From: DATCYZ01 sp036526195
GTDB lineage: Bacteria; Pseudomonadota; Gammaproteobacteria; Burkholderiales; SG8-39
Assembly: GCA_036526195.1 (NCBI GenBank)
Contig: DATCYZ010000160.1
Location: 1 to 16,856 of the forward strand
Direction: 5' to 3'
DNA length: 16,856 nt
Position 1 is the stretch's first letter. The number at the start of each line of letters is the position of its first letter. The notes under the pieces were generated by a model, which did not search any database, had not been told where the DNA came from, and saw only the letters and a list, made by a program, of their open reading frames with translations. Shown here in pieces: positions 1 to 6,064 of this stretch. The translations under genes and the position numbers were made by a program.

Positions 1-603
1 GATCGGCGAGAGGAAGGAATGCAGCAGGTAGCCGTGCGCCGCGTGCACCTCGACGATGTCGTAGCCCGCCGTGCGCGCGCGCCGCGCGGCCGCGCCGAAG
101 GCCTTGCGCACCGCCTCGAGGTCCGCCGCGCCGGCCTCGGCAGGGGTGAGCCAGCCCGCGTCCAGCGGCAGCGCGCTCGAGGCGATGGTCTTCCATGCGG
201 TCTCGCCGCGCGCGGCATCCTCCGGGCCGAGCGGGCCGTTGCCGTACCAGGGTCGGGCCATGCTCGCCTTGCGGCCCGCGTGCGCCAACTGGATCGCCGG
301 CACCGCGCCCTGCGAGCGCAGGAACGCCGCGATGCGCGCGAGCGGTTCGACCTGCGCGTCCTGCCACAGGCCGAGGTCGCCATGGGTGATGCGGCCGCGA
401 TCCTCGACGGCGGTGGCCTCGACAAAGACGATGCCGGCGCCGCCCTGCGCGAACTTGCCCAGATGGACCAGGTGCCAGTCGTCGGCAAAGCCGTCGGTGG
501 CGCAGTACTGGCACATCGGCGAGACCACGATGCGGTTGCGCACGCGCAGTTCGCGCAGGGTGAGCGGTTCGAACAGCCTGGTCTTGTTTACGCTTGCCTT
601 CAC
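1..603 (-). CDS. NADH:flavin oxidoreductase, old yellow enzyme family (YqjM-like), C-terminus cut by window edge
   Basis: FMN-dependent ene-reductase of the old yellow enzyme family. Such enzymes reduce activated C=C bonds using NAD(P)H. The first 201 residues are visible and the rest lies beyond position 1. The N-terminus carries SPMCQY, with Cys31 and Tyr33 matching the YqjM-class Cys/Tyr pair that tunes the flavin. The FMN-barrel motif QLAHAGRK follows. The substrate-binding pair His187/His190 sits in VHAAHGYLLHSFLSP. I chose the GTG start at 603 because GGAGG (complement of 612-616) lies 8 nt upstream and the N-terminus LFEPLTLRELRVRNRI aligns with the family start. It lies 37 bp downstream of the aldo/keto reductase stop on the same strand, so the two are probably co-transcribed. 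Family assignment is strong; the physiological substrate is unknown. Confidence 0.93.
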   Translation of the reverse strand, partial: MKASVNKTRLFEPLTLRELRVRNRIVVSPMCQYCATDGFADDWHLVHLGKFAQGGAGIVFVEATAVEDRGRITHGDLGLWQDAQVEPLARIAAFLRSQGAVPAIQLAHAGRKASMARPWYGNGPLGPEDAARGETAWKTIASSALPLDAGWLTPAEAGAADLEAVRKAFGAAARRARTAGYDIVEVHAAHGYLLHSFLSPI

Positions 604-640
604 CTGCGGGCCCTCCGGTACGTTGCGAAAGGCCGCAATC

Positions 641-1765
641 CTACTCCGCACGGCGATACAGCATCGTGTAGGCCGCCTTGGCAAGCGGCGGCGTGCGCGC
701 CACCGCGAGCAGGTCGTCGAGGTGGGCGGGCGTCGACAGGCCGGCGAGCGCCGTGCCCACCCCCGGGGTCGAGCGCGCGAACTGCAACGCGCGCTGCGCG
801 GGATTCGCCAGGCCCGGCAGCGCGGCGAGCGGATCCTCGCGCGCGAACACGCCCTTGCCGAGCACGTGGCTGGCCATGGTGTACAGGCGCAGCTGGTGCG
901 CCGCCTGCACCGAGGAGGCCACGTTGCCCTTGCCGGTGGCCTGCGAGAAGCGCGTGAAGCCCTCGGTCATCGCCGGGTTGAACGGCAGCTGCACCGCGCG
1001 CAGGTGGTGCTTCGCCTGCGTGCCACGCACCGCCTGCGCGGCGCGCTCGGCCATGCCGACGAGCGCAGCCAGCGACTGGAATTCCGGCGCGTCGGTCTCG
1101 ACGCGCAGCGCGGCAAAGCTCGAGATGCCATAGCCGGCGATCTCGCCGGCGTCGACCGCGCGCTCGAGCTGCTCGAACACCGGTTCGAGCGCGCGGTGCA
1201 TGGCTTCCTTGCCGCGTGCCGCGACATGGACCTCGGGCTGGTCGACGAGGAACAGGTCGAGCGTGTCCAGGCCGAGGGCATCGCGCGCCTGCGCGAGTTG
1301 CGCGGCGATGTGCGCCGGCGTCAGCAGGTGGCGGCCGGCGAGCGCGTCGGCGGCGCCGAGTCCCGCAGCGGCGATTTCACGCCCGAACCATGCCCCGAAA
1401 TCCGCCGGCGGCCCGTCGGGCTGCGTCAGGAAGCCGCCTTTCACCGACACGAACACCGCGTCGCGCGCCACGCCCGCCGCGAACGCGCGCGCGAGGCCCT
1501 CGCCGACCGCGTGCAGTGCCCGGCCGTAGCGATAATGCGCCGCGCCATCGATCACGTTGATGCCATTCAGCACGGCACGCTCGACGATTTCGGCGAGCGC
1601 CGCGTCCGTCGCGTCGTTCGCCTCGCCCGGAAAGGTGCCGACGCCGAGCGAGGACAGCTTCAGGTGCAGGCTCAGGAAGTCGCTGAAGTGTCCCTGCGCG
1701 CAGGCCGCGCCCTGCACGGCGGCGTAACGTTCGGTGCCGGCGCGCGTCGCAACGCCGCCGCTCAC
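641..1765 (-). CDS. Aldo/keto reductase family protein with Asp at the usual catalytic His position
   Basis: A 374-residue NAD(P)H-dependent aldo/keto reductase-fold protein. The family signature is present: LGVGTFPGEAND near residues 40-51, NVIDGAAHYRYG with Asp73 and Tyr78, and VSVKGGF with Lys109. The fourth member of the tetrad, normally His in a D-L-x-L-x-H-x-P strand, reads DLFLVDQPEVH, so Asp175 stands where His is expected. The start is GTG at 1765. It overlaps the upstream gene's TGA as GTGA, which marks translational coupling. A longer reading from ATG 1804 is possible but would run further into the upstream gene. The protein is longer than typical 280-330-residue members, with an extended N-terminus. 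Together with the downstream old yellow enzyme it suggests a small reductase operon. The substrate is not predictable. Confidence 0.88.
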   Translation of the reverse strand: MSGGVATRAGTERYAAVQGAACAQGHFSDFLSLHLKLSSLGVGTFPGEANDATDAALAEIVERAVLNGINVIDGAAHYRYGRALHAVGEGLARAFAAGVARDAVFVSVKGGFLTQPDGPPADFGAWFGREIAAAGLGAADALAGRHLLTPAHIAAQLAQARDALGLDTLDLFLVDQPEVHVAARGKEAMHRALEPVFEQLERAVDAGEIAGYGISSFAALRVETDAPEFQSLAALVGMAERAAQAVRGTQAKHHLRAVQLPFNPAMTEGFTRFSQATGKGNVASSVQAAHQLRLYTMASHVLGKGVFAREDPLAALPGLANPAQRALQFARSTPGVGTALAGLSTPAHLDDLLAVARTPPLAKAAYTMLYRRAE

Positions 1766-2163
1766 GCCTGGCCCGCCCGCCCGGCCGTCGCGCGTCGCGT
1801 GCACATGTACAGGTACACGTGCCGCGCGGTGCGGATCGCCATGCGCTCGGGCACCGCCGGCAGCGCGTCGCGCCGCCCGGCCGCGAGGCAGTTGCGGTAG
1901 TAGACCAGTTCGCGCAGATTGTCGCGGATCGCGTTCCAGGTGGCGTCGCTGCGCGCGAGCAGTTTGAAACGCGCCAGCAGGTCATCGTCCGGCAACGGCG
2001 CCGGACGTTCAGCCTCGCACAGCAGCGCGCCGACGAGCGCGCCCATCAGGGCCGTCAGGTCCTCGAGCACCGCGGACAGTTCGAGGGGCGTGTTCGCGGC
2101 AAGCCTTCGCTCCCATTCGCGCAGGCGGCGATCGGCATCGGCAAAGGGGTCGTCTGCGCGCAT
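1762..2163 (-). CDS. Small conserved-looking helical protein of unknown function
   Basis: A 133-residue protein I do not recognise. It looks mostly alpha-helical, with an acidic N-terminal half (ADDPFADADRRL, then LEDLTALMGALVGALL) and a basic C-terminal half (LLARSDATWNAIRDNLRELVYYRN, ending in ARHVYLYMCTRR). No signal peptide or clear membrane segment is visible. Codon use and the GTGA overlap with the downstream aldo/keto reductase support a real gene that is first in its operon. The ATG at 2163 directly abuts a 15-bp palindrome containing TATA sequences, and no Shine-Dalgarno sequence precedes it. A function could not be assigned; a link to the reductases is suggested only by position. 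Confidence 0.75.
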   Translation of the reverse strand: MRADDPFADADRRLREWERRLAANTPLELSAVLEDLTALMGALVGALLCEAERPAPLPDDDLLARFKLLARSDATWNAIRDNLRELVYYRNCLAAGRRDALPAVPERMAIRTARHVYLYMCTRRATAGRAGQA

Positions 2164-2178
2164 GCGCTATATTAGCGC
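2164..2178. promoter_or_regulatory. Perfect palindrome with TATATT core between divergent genes
   Basis: GCGCTA-TAT-TAGCGC is a perfect inverted repeat filling most of the gap between the divergent start codons at 2163 (minus) and 2197 (plus). TATATT (2168-2173) could be a -10 box for the plus gene. On the other strand TAATAT sits 5 nt before the minus ATG. It could be a bidirectional promoter core, an operator, or both. No convincing -35 box is visible on either side. Confidence 0.4.
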
Positions 2179-2196
2179 CCTCTGATGGAGACGCGA

Positions 2197-2529
2197 ATGC
2201 ACAAGCCCCTGGTGCGCATGCTGCGAGTGAACGGCGTGCAATACAACGCGAACCGCGATCCGCAGGCCTACCGCAGCGCGCTCGGCAGCCCGTTTCGCCT
2301 GCAGCTCTGGCTCGAGGGCAGCGGCGAGGCGCGCTGCAGTGTGAGCGATGCCGATGGCCGCCTGCTTGCCGGCGCGCTCGAGCGCCGGCCCGGACGCTTC
2401 ACCTGCGAACTCCCCGCCGAGGCGCCGGGCACGCGGCTGGTAACCGTGCGCGCGACCGACGGCGCGGAGGTCTGGGAGCAGGCCGTGCGGCTCGACACCC
2501 TGCCCGCGGCGCACGCCCCCAACCACTGA
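2197..2529 (+). CDS. Small orphan protein, probably beta-rich
   Basis: A 110-residue protein of unknown function beginning MHKPLVRMLRVNG. The pattern of alternating hydrophobic residues (FRLQLWLEG, ARCSVSDADGRLL, RFTCELPAEAPGTRLVTVRA) suggests a small beta-sandwich. This is an inference from composition, not a recognised domain. The ATG at 2197 is preferred over the in-frame ATG at 2185 because GGAGA (2187-2191) lies 5 nt upstream of it. No signal peptide is visible. It lies 64 bp before the CBS-domain gene on the same strand, so the two may be co-transcribed. Two Cys residues are present, but no metal-binding pattern is evident. Confidence 0.7.
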   Translation: MHKPLVRMLRVNGVQYNANRDPQAYRSALGSPFRLQLWLEGSGEARCSVSDADGRLLAGALERRPGRFTCELPAEAPGTRLVTVRATDGAEVWEQAVRLDTLPAAHAPNH

Positions 2530-2593
2530 GAACCGCCGCACCGGGCACGCAGCGCGGGCCGGCCGGCGCCCCCGCACAATGACGGAGGACGGC

Positions 2594-3013
2594 ATGACGC
2601 ACGCCACCCTGAAGGTCAAGGACATCATGAGCCGCGAGGTGCAGACGGTGGAGCGCAACGACCAGCTGGCGGTGGCCGACCGGCGCATGAGCGAACGGCG
2701 CATCCGCCACCTTCCGGTGCTGGACGCAGACGGCAGCGTCTGCGCGGTGGTCAGCCAGCGCGACCTGTTCCGCGGCGCGCTGCTGCGCAACCTCGGCTAC
2801 GGCGCGCGCGCCGAGGAGACGCTGCTCAGGCAGGTGGTGGTCAAGGAAGCGATCTCGGACGCGCTCTACACGACCACGCCGGAGACGCCCATTGCGGCCG
2901 CGGCGCAGCTCATGCTCGAGAAGAAGATCGGCTGCCTGCCGGTGCTGGAGGACGGAAAGCTCGTCGGCATCGTCACCGAGGCCGATTTCGTGCGCCTCGC
3001 GGCTACGCCCTGA
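2594..3013 (+). CDS. Two-CBS-domain protein
   Basis: A 139-residue stand-alone tandem CBS (Bateman) module. Such proteins usually bind adenosine nucleotides and act as energy or ligand sensors. CBS1 spans about residues 8-63 (KVKDIMSREVQTVERND, then RHLPVLDADGSVCAVVSQRDL). CBS2 spans about 83-137 (TTTPETPIAAAAQLMLEKKI, GCLPVLEDGKLVGIVTEADF). No extra catalytic or DNA-binding domain is attached. I chose ATG 2594 over the upstream in-frame ATG 2579 because GGAGG (2584-2588) is placed 5 nt before it. The gene converges on the uracil-DNA glycosylase with only 9 bp between stop codons. The ligand and partner are unknown. Confidence 0.92.
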   Translation: MTHATLKVKDIMSREVQTVERNDQLAVADRRMSERRIRHLPVLDADGSVCAVVSQRDLFRGALLRNLGYGARAEETLLRQVVVKEAISDALYTTTPETPIAAAAQLMLEKKIGCLPVLEDGKLVGIVTEADFVRLAATP

Positions 3014-3022
3014 GGCCGCGCC

Positions 3023-3748
3023 TCAGCCGCCGTCCGCCGCGCGCAGCGTGCGCCGCGCGAACAGCAGGTCCTCCCAGGCCTTGGCCTTGTCGGGAAGATT
3101 GCGCAGCAGGTAGGCCGGGTGATAGGTCACCACCAGCGGCACGCCGGCATGCCGGTGCACCTTGCCGCGCAGGCTCGCGACCGAGGCATCGGTCGCCAGC
3201 AGCGACTGCGCGGCGAAGCGCCCGAGCGCAACGATCAGCTTCGGGCGCACCAGCGCGATCTGCCGCGCAAGGTACGGCGCGCAGCAGGCCACCTCGCCGG
3301 GTTCCGGATTGCGGTTGCCCGGCGGCCGGCACTTGAGCACGTTGGCGATGTAGACCTTCTCGCCGCGCTGCAGCTCGAGCGCCGCGAGCATCGCGTCGAG
3401 CAGCTTTCCGGCCTGCCCGACGAAGGGTTCGCCGAGCCGGTCCTCGTCCGCCCCCGGTGCCTCGCCCACCAGCATCCAGTCCGCCTGACGGTCGCCGACG
3501 CCGGGCACCGCCTGGGTGCGCGTGCCGTGCAGGCCGCAGGCGGTGCAGGCGCGGATCGACTGTTCGAGCGTCTCCCAGTCCATCGACGCGACGTCGGACG
3601 CGCCGCCTGCGACCTCCCCTTGCGCGTCCGCGGCTTCCGCGTCGGGCACCGCGTGCCCGCTCAAACTGTCGGGCACCGCGCGCCCGCGCAAACGCCAGAC
3701 GGGGCCGAGCCCCATCTCAGTGAGCACCGCAAGCCGGTCGCGGCGCAC
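3023..3748 (-). CDS. Family 4 uracil-DNA glycosylase (iron-sulfur type)
   Basis: A base-excision repair enzyme that removes uracil from DNA, 241 residues. Four Cys residues at 68, 71, 140 and 156 match the 4Fe-4S ligand spacing of family 4 enzymes (CxxC, about 69 residues, then Cys, 16 residues, Cys). The active-site motif GEAPGADEDRLGEPFVG runs from 95 to 111, and the HPAYLL motif from 210 to 215. Residues 24-56 form a low-complexity linker after an N-terminal piece, VLTEMGLGPVWRLR, that recurs in betaproteobacterial versions as I recall them. The start is GTG at 3748, directly after the rimI TAG stop, so the two are translationally coupled. It is the last gene of the tsaB-rimI-glycosylase operon. 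Confidence 0.94.
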   Translation of the reverse strand: MRRDRLAVLTEMGLGPVWRLRGRAVPDSLSGHAVPDAEAADAQGEVAGGASDVASMDWETLEQSIRACTACGLHGTRTQAVPGVGDRQADWMLVGEAPGADEDRLGEPFVGQAGKLLDAMLAALELQRGEKVYIANVLKCRPPGNRNPEPGEVACCAPYLARQIALVRPKLIVALGRFAAQSLLATDASVASLRGKVHRHAGVPLVVTYHPAYLLRNLPDKAKAWEDLLFARRTLRAADGG

Positions 3749-4234
3749 CTACAGCCGCTCCGTCAGGTCGCGCATGAACACCAGCGCATCCTCGCGCCCG
3801 CCATGCGCCGGGTAGTACCCGCGGCGCACGCCCGCCAGCCGGAAGCCGAAGCGCCGGTACAGCGCCTGCGCGCCGGTGTTGCTCGGCCGCACTTCGAGGA
3901 ACAGCGTCGAGGCGCCGGCCTCGCGGGCATCGCGCAGGATCCAGCCGAGCAGCGTGCCGCCGTAGCCGCGCCGCTGCGCGTTCGCGGCCACCGAGAGATT
4001 CAGCAGGTGCGCGTCGCCCGCCCCCACCATCACCACGCAATAGGCGAGCAGCGCGCCGTCTTCGCGCCCGCCCTCGCGCCACACGGTGCAGGCATAGCCG
4101 CTCGCCAGCGAATCGGCGAAGTTGCCGCGCGACCAGGGGTGCGTGTAGATCGCCGCTTCGATGGCGACCACCTCGTCGAGGTCGGCGGCGCGCATCGACG
4201 CGAGCGGCGGCAGTTCGTTCAGCATCGCGCTCAT
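3749..4234 (-). CDS. rimI: Ribosomal protein bS18 alanine N-acetyltransferase
   Basis: A GNAT-family acetyltransferase that acetylates the N-terminal alanine of ribosomal protein bS18, 161 residues. The acetyl-CoA loop is QRRGYGGTLL (87-96). Glu114 in LFLEVRPSN and Tyr126 in ALYRRFGF fit the RimI catalytic residues. The C-terminal RRGYYP...REDALVF is typical of RimI, as is YTHPWSRGNF near the N-terminus. The ATG at 4234 overlaps the tsaB TGA as ATGA; an internal ATG at 4225 is an alternative. The position between tsaB and the uracil-DNA glycosylase matches the common betaproteobacterial arrangement and supports rimI over other GNAT proteins. Confidence 0.94.
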   Translation of the reverse strand: MSAMLNELPPLASMRAADLDEVVAIEAAIYTHPWSRGNFADSLASGYACTVWREGGREDGALLAYCVVMVGAGDAHLLNLSVAANAQRRGYGGTLLGWILRDAREAGASTLFLEVRPSNTGAQALYRRFGFRLAGVRRGYYPAHGGREDALVFMRDLTERL

Positions 4235-4911
4235 CGCGCGGGCCGCTCCGCGCGCGTCAGCGCCACCTTGTCGCGCACGTAGTCCGGCGCCGCCAGCGCG
4301 ACATCGGTGCCCTCGCCGCGCGCCAGCCGCGGCGCCGCCAGCCGCACCACCGCCGCCGCACAGGGCCCGACGGCCGCGTCGACCTGCGCGAGCGCGGCGC
4401 CGAGGCGCGCGCGCAGCGCTTCGCCGCCCGCCTCGAAGCCGCCGCCGCACCCGGTCCAGCCCTCGCCCGGCGGCAGCGTCGCCTGCGCCGGCGCCACGCA
4501 CTCGGGCGCCACCCGCGTCACCCACTGCGCGCCGTCGCGTTCGTAGGCGGCGAGGTAGACCTCGTGCATGCGCGCATCCAGGCAGGCGATCACGCGCGTG
4601 GCGCCGGAATTCTCTGCCATCGCCTCGAGCGTCGAGACGCCGAGCACAGGCAATTCATGGGCGAAGGCGAGCCCCTGCGCCAGCGCGCAGGCGATGCGCA
4701 CCCCGGTAAAGCTGCCCGGGCCGGCGCTGAAGGCGATGCCGTCGAGCATCGCGGTCGTCAGCCCCGCCTCGCCGAGCAGCCGCTCGTACAACGGCAGTAC
4801 GAGCTCGCCATGGCGGTTGCGCGCGGGCTGCTCGAGCGCGGCGATCTCGCCGTCCTGCCAGAGCGCCACCGAGCAACTGTCGGCGGCCGTGTCGATCGCT
4901 GCGAAGCGCAT
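4231..4911 (-). CDS. tsaB: tRNA threonylcarbamoyladenosine biosynthesis protein TsaB
   Basis: TsaB is the non-catalytic partner of TsaD in making t6A at tRNA position 37. The protein has 226 residues, which is usual for the family. It begins AIDTAADSCSVAL, the ASKHA-fold phosphate-1-like segment. It also carries RNRHGELVLPLYERLL, IAFSAGPGSFTGVRIACALAQGLA (the diagnostic GPGSFTGxR motif) and ACLDARMHEVYLA. The ATG at 4911 has no Shine-Dalgarno sequence, but TAGAAT lies 6 nt upstream, which suggests a leaderless transcript. The stop overlaps the rimI start as ATGA. It is first in the tsaB-rimI-glycosylase operon and divergent from the tartrate dehydrogenase-like gene. Confidence 0.95.
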   Translation of the reverse strand: MRFAAIDTAADSCSVALWQDGEIAALEQPARNRHGELVLPLYERLLGEAGLTTAMLDGIAFSAGPGSFTGVRIACALAQGLAFAHELPVLGVSTLEAMAENSGATRVIACLDARMHEVYLAAYERDGAQWVTRVAPECVAPAQATLPPGEGWTGCGGGFEAGGEALRARLGAALAQVDAAVGPCAAAVVRLAAPRLARGEGTDVALAAPDYVRDKVALTRAERPAR

Positions 4912-4917
4912 GGCGGC

Positions 4918-4937
4918 ATTCTACCGGCTGATAGAAT
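4918..4937. promoter_or_regulatory. Mirror-image -10 boxes of divergent tsaB and dehydrogenase promoters
   Basis: ATTCTA (4918-4923) and TAGAAT (4932-4937) form a perfect inverted repeat with an 8-nt spacer. Read outward, each is a TAGAAT -10 box, one per direction. The minus box ends 6 nt before the tsaB ATG, and the plus box lies 44 nt before the dehydrogenase ATG. No good -35 hexamer is visible for either, so the assignment rests on the -10 sequences and their placement in a 70-bp divergent gap. Confidence 0.5.
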
Positions 4938-4981
4938 CGCGCCTTCCCGCAGCATCCAGCCGACGACAAGAGGAATCGAGC

Positions 4982-6064
4982 ATGACACAGCATCGTATCG
5001 CCGTGATCCCGGGTGACGGGATCGGCCGCGAAACCGTCCCCGAGGGCATCCGCGTCCTCGAAGCCGTCGGCGCGAAGCACGACATCCGCTTCGACTGGCA
5101 GGAGTTCCCCTGGAGCTGCGACTGGTACAAGGTGCACGGGCGCATGTGCCCCGAGGACGCGCCGGACACGCTGCGCAAGTACGACGCGGTGTTCTTCGGC
5201 GCGGTCGGCAACCCCGCCATCGTCCCGGACCACATCTCGGCCTGGGGCCTGCTGATCAACTTCCGCCGCTGGTTCGACCTCTACGTGAACCTGCGCCCGG
5301 TGCGCCTGTTCGAGGGGCTGCCCAGCCCGCTCGCCGGCCGCAAGCCCGGCGACATCGACTACGTGGTGCTGCGCGAGAACACCGAGGGCGAGTACGGCAA
5401 CGTCGGCGGGCGCATGTTCGAGGGCACACCGCACGAGGTGGTGACACAGCAGTCCGTGTTCTCGCGCCGCGGCGTGGACCGCATCATGAAGTACGGCTTC
5501 GAGCTGGCGCGTACGCGCGGCAAGCACCTCACCTCCTGCACCAAGTCGAACGGCATCTCGATCACCATGCCGTACTGGGACGAGCGCTTTGCCGAGATGA
5601 AGAAGCAGTACCCGGACGTGCGCGCCGACCAGTATCACGTCGACGGCTTGTCCATCCAGATGGTGCTGAATCCCGACCGCTTCGACGTCATCGTCTGCTC
5701 GAACCTGTTTGGCGACATCCTCTCGGACCTCGGCCCGGCGACCGCCGGGACCATCGGCATCGCGCCCTCGGGCAACATCAACCCGGAGCGCACCGCGCCG
5801 TCGATCTTCGAGCCGGTGCACGGCTCGGCGCCGGACATCGCCGGCAAGAAAATCGCCAACCCGATCGCGCAGATCTGGTCCGGCGCGCTGCTGCTCGAGC
5901 ACCTCGGCCACGCCGAGGCCGCCGCCGACGTGCTGCGCGCCATCGAGCGCATCATCATCGACGGCCCGCACACCCCCGACATGAAGGGCAAGGCCTCGAC
6001 CATGGACGTCGGCGCGGCGGTCGCCGAAGCCGTTCGCGCGCAGTCGAAGAAAAAGGCCGCATGA
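4982..6064 (+). CDS. Tartrate dehydrogenase-like beta-decarboxylating dehydrogenase
   Basis: An NAD- and Mn/Mg-dependent dehydrogenase of the isocitrate/isopropylmalate family, 360 residues, closest by motif to tartrate dehydrogenase (TtuC/DmlA type). These oxidise tartrate or D-malate. IPGDGIGRE lies at 9-17. Substrate arginines fit R95, R105 and R131, spaced as in isopropylmalate dehydrogenase. RENTEGEYGNVGGRMFEGT, with Tyr138, is typical of tartrate enzymes. Lys188 is the catalytic lysine. Asp221, Asp245 and Asp249 are metal ligands, and FEPVHGSAPDIAGK contacts NAD. The start ATG at 4982 follows AGAGGA by 7 nt. The stop overlaps the next paralogue's start as ATGA. The exact substrate (tartrate, D-malate or another hydroxy acid) is inferred. 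Confidence 0.9.
   Translation: MTQHRIAVIPGDGIGRETVPEGIRVLEAVGAKHDIRFDWQEFPWSCDWYKVHGRMCPEDAPDTLRKYDAVFFGAVGNPAIVPDHISAWGLLINFRRWFDLYVNLRPVRLFEGLPSPLAGRKPGDIDYVVLRENTEGEYGNVGGRMFEGTPHEVVTQQSVFSRRGVDRIMKYGFELARTRGKHLTSCTKSNGISITMPYWDERFAEMKKQYPDVRADQYHVDGLSIQMVLNPDRFDVIVCSNLFGDILSDLGPATAGTIGIAPSGNINPERTAPSIFEPVHGSAPDIAGKKIANPIAQIWSGALLLEHLGHAEAAADVLRAIERIIIDGPHTPDMKGKASTMDVGAAVAEAVRAQSKKKAA

Noticed and set aside
71..1900. Open frame of 609 codons on the plus strand opposite the aldo/keto reductase and old yellow enzyme
   Set aside because: Stop-free antisense frames are expected at this GC content. The translation is Arg/Ala-rich without family motifs, and the opposite strand encodes clear enzymes.
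2540..2577. GC-rich hairpin before the CBS gene as a riboswitch or attenuator
   Set aside because: GCGGG/CCCGC pairing is short, and such stems arise often in DNA this GC-rich; no known riboswitch core is visible.
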